The position numbers were made by a program, and so were the translations under genes. From positions 1-35,380 of the forward strand of contig CAZBWK010000036.1 in the NCBI GenBank assembly GCA_964495655.1: a stretch of 35,380 nt of DNA, in the 5' to 3' direction. This DNA is from JAAYJR01 sp964495655. GTDB lineage: Bacteria; Bacteroidota; Bacteroidia; Bacteroidales; Prolixibacteraceae. Shown here one piece after another: positions 9,158 through 17,330 of this stretch (positions within the stretch are counted from its first letter, which is position 1; every line of letters begins with the position of its first letter). The notes under the pieces were generated by a model that searched no databases, was not told the origin of the DNA, and saw only the letters and a list, made by a program, of their open reading frames with translations.

Positions 9158-9532
9158 ATGAAAACAAAAGTTTTAAGTTTAGTTGGTATGCTCCTTATGG
9201 GAGTTGGTGCGGTATTTGCACAGGCAAAAACTGAAAAAATTGAAGTTAAAGGGGAGTGTGGCATGTGTGAAAAGCGAATAGAAGAAGCTGCTAAATCAGT
9301 GGAAGGTGTTTCTGCAGCTGACTGGAATCAGAAGACCAAAATATTAAAGGTCTCTTTTGATGCATCAAAAACATCAGCAGATAAAGTTCAAAAGGCTGTT
9401 GCAGAAGTGGGACACGACACGCCTTTGCACAAATCAAAGGATGATGTTTACAATAAGCTTCCGGCATGCTGCAAATATGACCGCACCGGAGATAAAAAAG
9501 AGATGAAAGGCCACGAAGGGCATAATCATTAA
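9158..9532 (+). CDS. Secreted HMA (heavy-metal-associated) domain protein
   Basis: This 124-residue protein has a signal peptide (LVGMLLMGVGAVFAQA) followed by a ferredoxin-like HMA domain. The metal-binding CxxC is at C34 and C37 in KGECGMCEKR; the second helix and strand end near VAEVGHDT. A tail with ACCKYD and a His-rich end (HEGHNH) adds further possible ligands. HMA domains bind soft metals such as Cu(I). This one is exported, so it most likely carries metal in the periplasm to the Cus-like complex. It follows cusB by 32 bases and is the last gene before a strong terminator. Confidence 0.9.
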   Translation: MKTKVLSLVGMLLMGVGAVFAQAKTEKIEVKGECGMCEKRIEEAAKSVEGVSAADWNQKTKILKVSFDASKTSADKVQKAVAEVGHDTPLHKSKDDVYNKLPACCKYDRTGDKKEMKGHEGHNH

Positions 9533-9538
9533 TTAACA

Positions 9539-9576
9539 CAGAGGCTGCCTGATCGGGCAGCCTCTGATTTTCTTTT
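9539..9576 (+). terminator. Rho-independent terminator of the copper-efflux operon
   Basis: A perfect 11-bp stem (CAGAGGCTGCC at 9539-9549 with GGCAGCCTCTG at 9556-9566) closes a 6-base loop and is followed by ATTTTCTTTT. It lies 6 bases after the HMA gene stop and 6 bases before the next start, so it separates the efflux operon from the CDF-like gene. Confidence 0.9.
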
Positions 9577-9582
9577 AAATAA

Positions 9583-10245
9583 ATGAACGTTAATACTGTC
9601 ACATCGAAAGAAAAATTGGTACGAACAGCCTATTACCTGGCACTTGTAACAATAATATATAATGTTGCAGAAGGCCTGGTGTCTGTCATCTTTGGCATTA
9701 ACGATGAAACACTTGCCTTGCTTGGATTCGGAACAGACAGCTTTGTTGAAGTTATGTCAGGAATTGGAATTCTTCATATGATACTGAGAATGAAAAGGGC
9801 AGGTGTTAACAATGTAGCTTCAAGGGATGAATTCGAATCACAGGCATTAAGAATAACGGGCATTGCCTTTTATATTCTTGCTGCCGGACTGGTGATTGGT
9901 TCTGTTATAAACCTTATTTCCGGCACGAAACCTGAAACAACGAGCGTTGGAATAGTTATTTCAGTGTTATCCATTCTTACAATGTATATATTGATGACAT
10001 GGAAGTTACGTATAGGGAAAAAATTGAATTCCGATGCATTAATTGCTGATGCAAATTGTACAAAAACCTGTTTTTATCTGTCATTCATACTTTTTGGGTC
10101 GAGCGTCCTCTATGAGCTTTTCGAAATCGGCTGGTTTGACATTGCCGGTTCACTGGGGATAGCCTGGTTCGCAGTTACGGAAGGAAAGGAAGCATTTGAA
10201 AAAGCTAAAAACAATATGGCCAGGCAGTACAAAAACATGACATAA
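9583..10245 (+). CDS. CDF-like cation transporter domain with a Cys-containing metal site
   Basis: This 220-residue protein has six membrane segments (about 16-38, 43-68, 88-112, 121-143, 150-178, 184-205) in the cation diffusion facilitator arrangement, but lacks the usual cytoplasmic C-terminal domain. Aligned by eye with YiiP, the TM2 site DxxxD becomes D52-SFV-E56 and the TM5 site HxxxD becomes C159-TKT-C163 (context DALIADANCTKTC). This would replace a zinc-type site with a Cys-containing one, which suggests a softer metal. Reading it as a transporter is inference; it might be a sensor or a scaffold. It sits between two terminators, so it is probably its own unit, next to copper efflux genes. 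Confidence 0.75.
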   Translation: MNVNTVTSKEKLVRTAYYLALVTIIYNVAEGLVSVIFGINDETLALLGFGTDSFVEVMSGIGILHMILRMKRAGVNNVASRDEFESQALRITGIAFYILAAGLVIGSVINLISGTKPETTSVGIVISVLSILTMYILMTWKLRIGKKLNSDALIADANCTKTCFYLSFILFGSSVLYELFEIGWFDIAGSLGIAWFAVTEGKEAFEKAKNNMARQYKNMT

Positions 10246-10248
10246 TAT

Positions 10249-10316
10249 ACTGGTATTCATTATTTGAAAATTTTTGGTTGAACTTTCAAATTTAATGTTA
10301 TACCAGTTTATTTTTT
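10249..10316 (+). terminator. Nested long hairpin with U-rich tail after the CDF-like gene
   Basis: The outer arms ACTGGTAT (10249-10256) and ATACCAGT (10300-10307) enclose an inner stem in which TTTGAAA (10263-10269) pairs with TTTCAAA (10284-10290). CATTA/TAATG extends the inner stem across a 2-base bulge. TTATTTTTTA follows directly. This fits an AT-rich terminator for the CDF-like gene. Confidence 0.7.
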
Positions 10317-10414
10317 ATATTTACCTGCTTATTATCCTGCTGAGCCAGGATTTTTAGTATAATCCATATCCGGGTAAAAGGGCAATAAGACCGGCTATCT
10401 AAAAAATATCTCTT

Positions 10415-13135
10415 ATGAAAGATCAGGTTACTATAGCTACTGAACGTTGGCATTCATTTCGCAGGGAAGAAATTTTCAGATCATTAAAAACTTCAGAAAA
10501 TGGATTAAATCAGGATGAAGTAAATAAAAGGATACAATTTTACGGAGAGAATACACTGCCTGAGGGCAAAAAAGTTACCCTTTTGCAAATCATCCTGCAT
10601 CAGTTACTGAATCCTTTAATATTTATACTTGTCGCAGCTGCAATAGCATCAGTTGCAATTGGCGAAGAAAAGGATGCACTCTTCATTTTTCTGGTAATAT
10701 TCATTAACAGCGCATTGGGGGCTTACCAGGAATACAATGCAGAGAAGAGCGCCGGCAGCTTACAGAAAATGATGAAAATTAAGGCAAGGGTAAGAAGGGA
10801 TGGCAAAGAAACGGAAGTGGCTTCTGAAATAGTTGTGCCGGGCGACATAGTTATACTCGAATCAGGCATGAAAGTGCCGGCCGATATGAGGCTGATTGAA
10901 GCATCCGGACTGGAAATCGATGAGAGTTTCCTTACCGGTGAATCGATCGCGTCAAAAAAACAGACCGGGTTATTACAGGAAGAGCTTGGCATTGCAGAAA
11001 GAACAAATATGGCTTATGCCGGATCTACAGTTATGAAAGGAAGAGGCGTGGGGGTAGTAGTCTGCACCGGTATAAGTACCCAGGTGGGCATCATCTCACA
11101 GGACGTGACAGAGTCAGCTTCAGCTAAACCGCCATTGGTGAAACGTATGGAAAAGTTTATCGGGCAAATAAGTGTTCTGATTATTTCTTTAAGCGTTATA
11201 CTGGCTGTTCTGCTCCGTATTCAGGGAATGGATATAACTGCTATTTTCTTTTTTGTTGTAGCACTGGCGGTTTCAGCAATTCCCGAAGGACTGCCGGTGG
11301 CTTTAACTGTGGCGCTCTCTATTGCTGCCAGGCGTATGGCTAAGCGTAATGTGATTGTCCGTAAGCTAAAAGAAGTAGAAAGTCTGGGAAGTTGTACCGT
11401 AATTGCCAGCGACAAAACAGGCACCCTCACTGTCAATGAGCAAACAGCCAGAATAATATCACTGCCCGGTGGATCTCAGTTTAATATCAGTGGTGAAGGA
11501 TATAACGGAAATGGTTCTGTTACTGATAGCGAAGGGAAAGCAGTTGAATATTCAGAAAACGAAGAGATCTCAAAAATTGCCCGTATAGCAGTCTTTGCCA
11601 ATGAAGGGTTTTTAATGAAAGAAGGTGAAAAATGGACATATCATGGCGATGCCATGGACGTTGCATTACTTGGCATGAGTTATAAAATGGGGGCAGATCC
11701 GGAAAAGTGGAAGAAAGAAGAAGAAATAATCGGTAAAATCCCTTACGAGTCGGAGCGAAAATTTTCCGCCTCTTTCTGTAAAGGGGATGATTCGGTATAC
11801 ATTGGTGTAAAAGGCGCTGTTGAAACAATTCTCAGTTTCACCGATACCATGTCTGTTAATGGTGAAGCAAAAGAAATAGATAAAGACAAAATACTTGCCG
11901 ATGCTGAAGGACTGGCCAAAAGAGGGTATCGTGTATTGGCATTTGCAAGAGGCAAATATGCAGATTATCAGGATAAAGAGGTTTACGAGAATGAAGATAT
12001 AACTTCACTTACTTTTTATGGTCTTGTTGGTTTTATTGACCCCTTAAGGCCGGAAGCCGGAGTATCTGTTGAACAATGTCATAAAGCCGGAATAAAGGTG
12101 ATAATGATTACCGGCGACCATCCCGGGACTGCCGGTACTATAGCCCGGGAATTGGGCATTGCCGGTGAAAAAACACCGTTGGTAACAGGAAAAATGCTAA
12201 CCGAAGCAGGAGCATATGACAGTCCGGCCTATGAAAAATTAGTTGCATCAACCACTGTGTTTGCAAGGGTCTCTCCGGCTCAGAAGCTGGAAATTGTAGA
12301 TGTATTAATTCGTGAAGGTGAATTTGTTGCTGTTACGGGTGATGGCGTTAACGATGCTCCTGCATTGAAACGTGCCAATATTGGTGTGGCAATGGGTTCA
12401 GGCACTGATGTGGCAAAGGAGGTTGGTTCAATGATAGTGGCAGATGATAATTTCGGGTCAATAGTATCCGGTGTTGAAGAGGGCCGGTTTGCATACGATA
12501 ATGTCAGGAAAGTCATATACCTCTTAATCTCGACAGGAGCTGCTGAAATTATTTTATTCCTGGCATCTGTTTTTGCCGGACTTCCATTACCCCTTCTTGC
12601 CGTGCAGTTGTTATGGCTGAATCTGGTCACCAACGGAATACAGGATGTGGCGCTTGCTTTTGAAGGAGGCGAACCTGGTGCAATGAAACGCCCTCCGCGC
12701 AAGCCTTCGGAAAAAATATTTAACCCTCTCATGGTCAGTCAGACGCTTATATCGGGAGCAACAATGGGATTAATAGTTTTTGGACTTTGGTATTATTTGA
12801 ACAGACATATTCAAATGAACGAGTTTCATGCACGTGACCTTATTTTGTTGCTCATGGTCTTTATGCAAAACTTTCATACTTTTAATGCACGCTCTGAAAG
12901 GATTTCGGTGTTTAAAGTGCCGTTAAAAAGAAATATTATTTTGGTTTTTGGGGTGTTAGCAGCACAGGGTATCCATATACTGAGCATGCAAATTCCTTTT
13001 ATGCAAAACATTTTACGCATCGAACCTGTTTCCTTTAATGAATGGCTCTGGGTTTTAGCGCTGGCTGTACCCACTGTTTTGGTAATGGAGGTTTTCAAAC
13101 TTGTAAACAGACGTAGAAATCCTTCCTGGTTTTAG
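10415..13135 (+). CDS. P-type cation-transporting ATPase (PMCA/SERCA-like, P2 type)
   Basis: This 906-residue inner-membrane pump has the N-terminal cation-ATPase domain, actuator loop LTGES (T174), TM4 motif IPEGLP, phosphorylated Asp D333 in SDKTGTLT, hinge GDGVNDAP (near 642) and the C-terminal helical domain. Family similarity is to calcium pumps. By eye against SERCA, E309 (PEGLP), E771 (STGAAEI), N796 and T799 (NLVTN) are kept, but N768 is Gly and D800 is Asn. Residues of site I are therefore altered while those of site II visible here remain, so one Ca2+ per cycle, or another ion, is possible. It is preceded by a terminator and has no CxxC metal-binding N-terminus, which argues against a CopA-type copper pump. 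Confidence 0.9.
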   Translation: MKDQVTIATERWHSFRREEIFRSLKTSENGLNQDEVNKRIQFYGENTLPEGKKVTLLQIILHQLLNPLIFILVAAAIASVAIGEEKDALFIFLVIFINSALGAYQEYNAEKSAGSLQKMMKIKARVRRDGKETEVASEIVVPGDIVILESGMKVPADMRLIEASGLEIDESFLTGESIASKKQTGLLQEELGIAERTNMAYAGSTVMKGRGVGVVVCTGISTQVGIISQDVTESASAKPPLVKRMEKFIGQISVLIISLSVILAVLLRIQGMDITAIFFFVVALAVSAIPEGLPVALTVALSIAARRMAKRNVIVRKLKEVESLGSCTVIASDKTGTLTVNEQTARIISLPGGSQFNISGEGYNGNGSVTDSEGKAVEYSENEEISKIARIAVFANEGFLMKEGEKWTYHGDAMDVALLGMSYKMGADPEKWKKEEEIIGKIPYESERKFSASFCKGDDSVYIGVKGAVETILSFTDTMSVNGEAKEIDKDKILADAEGLAKRGYRVLAFARGKYADYQDKEVYENEDITSLTFYGLVGFIDPLRPEAGVSVEQCHKAGIKVIMITGDHPGTAGTIARELGIAGEKTPLVTGKMLTEAGAYDSPAYEKLVASTTVFARVSPAQKLEIVDVLIREGEFVAVTGDGVNDAPALKRANIGVAMGSGTDVAKEVGSMIVADDNFGSIVSGVEEGRFAYDNVRKVIYLLISTGAAEIILFLASVFAGLPLPLLAVQLLWLNLVTNGIQDVALAFEGGEPGAMKRPPRKPSEKIFNPLMVSQTLISGATMGLIVFGLWYYLNRHIQMNEFHARDLILLLMVFMQNFHTFNARSERISVFKVPLKRNIILVFGVLAAQGIHILSMQIPFMQNILRIEPVSFNEWLWVLALAVPTVLVMEVFKLVNRRRNPSWF

Positions 13136-13215
13136 TTTGGCAGTTTATTTATGAATACCTTAAAATAGCCGATCAAAAAAACAGCATTTACGAAGTCTGT
13201 CTTAATAAAAACCGG

Positions 13216-13458
13216 GTGGAAGAAAAGGCATTCCATATTATTGAACAAGCCTGGAAAATTGTAAAAGAGGTTAACAGAGAAAAAAACAGAGCCCGCAAAG
13301 CTGAACTGCAAAAAGCTGTAAGTGCAGGTAAATTTTTAAGCGATATAAACGATATCTGGAAAGCCATTATCAGCAGATATAATATTCTGAGGGTTATTAT
13401 CAGCCACAAAAATGTTATATCATTCCGGGAAATAATGGTTATTAGGCCTGATTTTTGA
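13216..13458 (+). CDS. Doubtful small helical ORF or gene remnant
   Basis: From a GTG at 13216 the frame encodes 80 residues with a charged helical start (EQAWKIVKEVNREKNRARK) and an Ile/Val-rich end. The same frame is open back to about 13117, inside the ATPase 3' end, without any ATG. It fills the gap between the ATPase and the DUF3108 gene and ends 4 bases before the first possible DUF3108 start. I do not recognise a family. It may be a real small protein, a decayed gene, or chance. Confidence 0.25.
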   Translation: MEEKAFHIIEQAWKIVKEVNREKNRARKAELQKAVSAGKFLSDINDIWKAIISRYNILRVIISHKNVISFREIMVIRPDF

Positions 13459-13489
13459 GATAATGGATCTTAGAAATACGATTTATGAT

Positions 13490-14245
13490 ATGCGGCAAAA
13501 CATTATCATAACACTATTAATTATCGCTGTAACCATTGTTTCTGCGAAAAACCGGGCCGGGGAAAAAGAGTTGGTATTCAAAGCGGGCGAAGCGCTGACT
13601 TACCAGGTCTATTACGGTCCCGTTAACGGAGGTAAGGCGACAGTGACCGTTGAGCAGGCGGTTCATGCAGGTAAAGAAGTGTTGCATGTAAAAGTATTAG
13701 GTTATACCACCGGACTTGCCGATAAACTTTTCAGGGTATACGACGTGTACGAGAGTTATATTGATCGGGAAACCGGACTGCCTGTTAAGGCGATAAGAAA
13801 TGTGAGCGAAGGTAATTACAGGTACTATAATGAAGTGCTTTATAATCGGGAAAATAATACTGTGAAGAGTCACCGTTCAGGCATCGTTGAGGTTCCCGAC
13901 GGGATAATGGATATTGTATCTGCATTTTACAAGCTGAGGGATACTATGCAGGTAGCTGAATTTCAGCCGTATGAGGTTATCGGGGTAGACACATATTTTA
14001 AAGACAAAGTATTTCCTGTAAAAGTAATATTCGGTGGTACCGAGACTTTGGAAACGCGACTGGGCAGTTTCAATGCCATAAAGCTTTATCCGGTAAGCAA
14101 ACCCGGGAAATTGTTCAGAAGCAAAAATGACATCACTGTCTGGTTGTCGAACGATGGTAATTTTGTGCCGCTCAGGGTGCGGATGAATATGATAGTGGGG
14201 TCGGTGATGGCTGACCTGATCGAATATGAGGGGTTGAGGTATTAG
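13490..14245 (+). CDS. DUF3108 domain secreted protein
   Basis: The protein is about 251 residues from the ATG at 13490; the in-frame ATG at 13463 would add 9 residues. I prefer 13490 because the signal peptide then starts directly (MRQNIIITLLIIAVTIVSAK). The mature part matches the DUF3108 pattern: FKAGEALTYQVYYG near the start, an internal VYDVYESYID segment, then FGGTETLETRLGSFNAIKLYP and a late ITVWLSNDGNFVPLRVR segment. Members are predicted periplasmic beta-rich proteins of unknown role, often near envelope genes. The PagL-like outer-membrane gene follows on the same strand. Confidence 0.85.
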   Translation: MRQNIIITLLIIAVTIVSAKNRAGEKELVFKAGEALTYQVYYGPVNGGKATVTVEQAVHAGKEVLHVKVLGYTTGLADKLFRVYDVYESYIDRETGLPVKAIRNVSEGNYRYYNEVLYNRENNTVKSHRSGIVEVPDGIMDIVSAFYKLRDTMQVAEFQPYEVIGVDTYFKDKVFPVKVIFGGTETLETRLGSFNAIKLYPVSKPGKLFRSKNDITVWLSNDGNFVPLRVRMNMIVGSVMADLIEYEGLRY

Positions 14246-14320
14246 TTTTTCATCAGAAGAAACATTATAAATGGCATCCTGCGATGATAAATGCCGGGAC
14301 AGAATGGCACATGCCGTTTT

Positions 14321-15475
14321 ATGAAAAATTATAATTTAATGAGATATAAATATATATTATTGTTTATTTTTTTTGTTTGCGGGTATAATGTAAGTTCCCA
14401 GTCAAAATCCTCTTACAGCGATTACCGGTTTTTGGAATTCAGAGGACATTCAGGGGCGCATTTATATACCGGGGAGGAACTTAAAGACGCCCTGGAAAGC
14501 GGTTATGGTGCTGTTGAGGTTAAATATGGCTGGCAAAGCAGTAATCCTGGCGGTTGGCAGAGTATGTATTTATATCCGTCATACGGTATTGGCTGGTACA
14601 GCGGTTTTATTGGAAATCCTGAGTTATTGGGGAAGCCGGGTGCATTTTTTGGATTTATCGCATTTCCGCTATTCTACCATCATCGTCATCAGATAATACT
14701 GGAGCCTGCTCTGGGACTGAGTTATGATTTAAAACCCTATAATGAGGAATCTAATGCACAGAATGATGCAATCGGTTCACGCTTCAATGCATATTTTAAT
14801 ATCAACATAGGAGCGCAATACTCCCTAAACCGTGAGATAGATCTTCTTTATGGAATTGACCTGACTCACTTCAGTAACGGACGTACTTACCGGCCTAATT
14901 CCGGACTTAACATGTTTGGATTGAATATTGGCTTTCGCTATCATTTTAATACCAGACAAAGAAAGGCAGATAATTCTATATTTCCGGAAACCATACTGGA
15001 TGTACGGCCGGTTCATAAACATTTCTCTCCGGTTGAACAGGTGGAAGAGGGCAGGGTACTTTTTTACACTGCCGGCGGTTTGGTTCAGAACATCGAAGAT
15101 AAGGGCACAAATAAGCAGTATTTTGCCCACACCTCAATGCTTGAGTACCAGTACCAGTTGAACAGTAAAAGTGCATTTACATTGGGGGTGGATTTTTTTT
15201 ATGATAACAGCCTGGTATCCAATTATACGGATAAAAAACATCATTTTTCAGGCGCACATATTGGTTATGATTATATTTTTTGGAAACTCAGCATTCGTAT
15301 GCAGGCCGGCACCTACCTCAGTGAAAAAGGTCACGATATAAAAGGAAGTTACTTTTTTCGTCCGGCTCTAAAATTCGATATCAACCGGCGCTTTTTTGTT
15401 CAACTGGGTTTAAAATCGCAGGCAGGGTTAAAAGCAGACTGGGTGGAAATGGGTGCCGGAATGAGGCTATGGTGA
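14321..15475 (+). CDS. PagL-like acyloxyacyl hydrolase, double-length outer-membrane barrel
   Basis: The protein is about 384 residues from the ATG at 14321; in-frame ATGs at 14291 and 14339 are alternatives, and the signal peptide YILLFIFFVCGYNVSSQ follows all of them. About residues 45-220 resemble PagL, the outer-membrane lipid A 3-O-deacylase, with the hallmark His-x-Ser-Asn in LTHFSNGRTY and a following GLNMFGLNIG strand. The PagL catalytic Glu cannot be placed with confidence; the spacing points to an Asn. A second set of amphipathic strands fills the C-terminal half (HTSMLEYQYQL to EMGAGMRLW), so the protein is about twice the size of classical PagL, as in many Bacteroidota homologues. 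Enzyme activity is inferred. Confidence 0.8.
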   Translation: MKNYNLMRYKYILLFIFFVCGYNVSSQSKSSYSDYRFLEFRGHSGAHLYTGEELKDALESGYGAVEVKYGWQSSNPGGWQSMYLYPSYGIGWYSGFIGNPELLGKPGAFFGFIAFPLFYHHRHQIILEPALGLSYDLKPYNEESNAQNDAIGSRFNAYFNINIGAQYSLNREIDLLYGIDLTHFSNGRTYRPNSGLNMFGLNIGFRYHFNTRQRKADNSIFPETILDVRPVHKHFSPVEQVEEGRVLFYTAGGLVQNIEDKGTNKQYFAHTSMLEYQYQLNSKSAFTLGVDFFYDNSLVSNYTDKKHHFSGAHIGYDYIFWKLSIRMQAGTYLSEKGHDIKGSYFFRPALKFDINRRFFVQLGLKSQAGLKADWVEMGAGMRLW

Positions 15476-15496
15476 TTATTTCACGAGGGAAATAAT
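15475..15496. terminator. Small AT-rich hairpin between convergent genes
   Basis: ATTATTTC (15475-15482) pairs with GAAATAAT (15489-15496) around a 6-base loop, starting at the stop codon of the PagL-like gene. It lies in the 58-base convergent gap with the GH123-family gene and could serve as a weak terminator in one or both directions. Confidence 0.4.
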
Positions 15497-15533
15497 TAAC
15501 GTTGAACTAATTAGTAACCAGTCATATAGTATA

Positions 15534-17156
15534 TTAAAAAAGAATCAGTTCAGCCAGTTTTTCTCTTGCTGCTTCATAGTCTTTGGAGTCATTGCTCCAC
15601 GCCTGGAATGATTTTACAACGCTGTTCACTGTCTGGGTTACCTCTTCCTTCGATCCGTTTTCTGAAGCCATTACCATATATTCATAGTCCTCCATAGCTT
15701 CACGGTAAAGTTTCAATCTTATTGATGGTACAAATCCGTTTACACCTGCCGGTTGTCCGGGATACAACAGCATACCCTCACCCCAGAAATCTTTTCTGAA
15801 CCAGGGAGCCTCCCATACCCCTTCGGCTGTTTCATAAGCCCTCCAATATGTGCTTGACCAGTAGAGGAATCCTGTTATATCATATTTCCAGCTTATCCAA
15901 AAGGGAGAACGAAAATTGAGAGGGTCAGCATCTATCTGCCACCAGGGAGTTCCGTCAGGCCCCTGGCACAATGCCGTATAGCTCCATAGTTCCTCACCCT
16001 TATCAAGCCTTTCGGCAGCAGTGGGTTCGTCAAACAAGCCCCACAGCGGACACCAAATATCCACAGCCCCGTAAAGATCACCCCATTCAGGTTTTGAAGG
16101 CTTCGTCTGTTCGGTGCACATCCGTTTTATTCCCGGGTCTGCCGAACGGATCAGCTCTCCCTGTTTGCGGACTAACTCATACTCTTCTGCACTGTTAGGC
16201 TCGTCTTCAAGGTAAATATATGCAAGGTCAAGATAACCCAGGTCCCTCAGCCATTTTGCCATAGCCTGCAAATAATTTTTGCATTTCTGAGGGTCTTCGT
16301 GATAATATCTAAAGGGAATATCAATAGCATTAACTTTAGTCTTTTCAATCAGTTCCCTTAACCTGGCCGACTCCCCCCTTTCAATTATTCCATCTTTTTC
16401 GTTCCACTCAGGCCAGACATTATCGGGGGTGCTGGGAACGGCACGATGTTCCAGGAGTGCTTTATTATAAAGCTTTTCCAGTTCCAGGAATTCCTCACTG
16501 CCCTTTTCTGTGCCGGCTATCTTCGCTGATGCTTCATTGAACTTTCCGAAATGTGACCGCATCGATATTTCAGAGGGCAGCTCAAAATCCCATACAGTCA
16601 GGGTAACAGGTACCCTGGCCACCCTCTTTTTGCCTGACAGCACATTGACATTACCTTTATAAACCCCGGATTCAGTTCCCGGGGGAACATACAGGTCGCA
16701 CCAAACCTCAGCATTCATTCCGGTGTCAACACTGAAAGGTGCAGCCACATATTCAGATTTTGCCTGAAGATTCCCATCCGAAAAAGGCATAAGTGCATCC
16801 GGATACCAGCCTTCCGGCTTTTGAAGGCGCCGGCTTGACTTAGTTATATGCAGGTAGTAGGCACGGAACAGGCTTATGTTATCAGAAGATATTTTATTGC
16901 CATCGCTGCTTTTCAGGTCTTCCGCTTTAACACTCAATTCCAATTGCCCCTCATCGCTCAGATTGTGAATTATTAACCTGAAAGGTTCATATTCATTTGA
17001 AGCTGATTTCAGAACTGCCTCTTTTTGTTCCCCGGGAGGTGTTGATTGCATTACCTGCTGCCATGGGCCGGCGACCCAGACAATATAGTCGTCATTTGCA
17101 CATGACGAGAATAATAATAGTATTAAGATGCAGGAAAGTAAACTGTTGGTCTTCAT
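15534..17156 (-). CDS. GH123-family (DUF4091) lipoprotein, putative beta-N-acetylgalactosaminidase
   Basis: The product is about 540 residues from the ATG at 17156. A 561-residue reading from 17219 exists, but the 17156 start gives a clean lipoprotein signal (MKTNSLLSCILILLLFSSC). An N-terminal beta domain (to about 210 in the longer numbering) is followed by the GH123/DUF4091 catalytic barrel. The Asp-Glu catalytic pair typical of GH123 is seen in YLEDEPNS (D339-E340, longer numbering). Known GH123 enzymes remove terminal beta-GalNAc by a substrate-assisted mechanism. It is alone on its strand, convergent with the PagL-like gene and not beside SusCD. Assignment to the domain is firm; substrate is inferred. 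Confidence 0.85.
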   Translation of the reverse strand: MKTNSLLSCILILLLFSSCANDDYIVWVAGPWQQVMQSTPPGEQKEAVLKSASNEYEPFRLIIHNLSDEGQLELSVKAEDLKSSDGNKISSDNISLFRAYYLHITKSSRRLQKPEGWYPDALMPFSDGNLQAKSEYVAAPFSVDTGMNAEVWCDLYVPPGTESGVYKGNVNVLSGKKRVARVPVTLTVWDFELPSEISMRSHFGKFNEASAKIAGTEKGSEEFLELEKLYNKALLEHRAVPSTPDNVWPEWNEKDGIIERGESARLRELIEKTKVNAIDIPFRYYHEDPQKCKNYLQAMAKWLRDLGYLDLAYIYLEDEPNSAEEYELVRKQGELIRSADPGIKRMCTEQTKPSKPEWGDLYGAVDIWCPLWGLFDEPTAAERLDKGEELWSYTALCQGPDGTPWWQIDADPLNFRSPFWISWKYDITGFLYWSSTYWRAYETAEGVWEAPWFRKDFWGEGMLLYPGQPAGVNGFVPSIRLKLYREAMEDYEYMVMASENGSKEEVTQTVNSVVKSFQAWSNDSKDYEAAREKLAELILF

Positions 17157-17330
17157 ATCTGATAAATTTACAGCCAAGTTAAAGAGAATAACAGAATTAA
17201 TCAAGTTATTTCTAAGCATAAGTTTCCCAGGGAAGACCGGATAGGCCGTTACAATTTTTTTATTAGATTTAGTGTGTTAATAACAGGGTCCTTTTAAGGG
17301 AACTGCATCTTTCAATTAAAAAATTTATTT

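Noticed and set aside
12280..12732. A 150-residue minus-strand frame in the ATPase gene
   Set aside because: It is antisense to the conserved GDGVND hinge and TM5-TM6 region of the pump and has no recognisable motif.
10415..13135. Reading the P-type ATPase as a copper pump because of its neighbours
   Set aside because: It lacks the CPC/CPH motif in TM4 (it has PEGLP) and has no N-terminal CxxC domain; it belongs to the P2 group.
17157..17219. Upstream extension of the GH123-family protein
   Set aside because: The ATG at 17156 gives a standard short lipoprotein signal; the longer start would put 21 extra residues in front of it.
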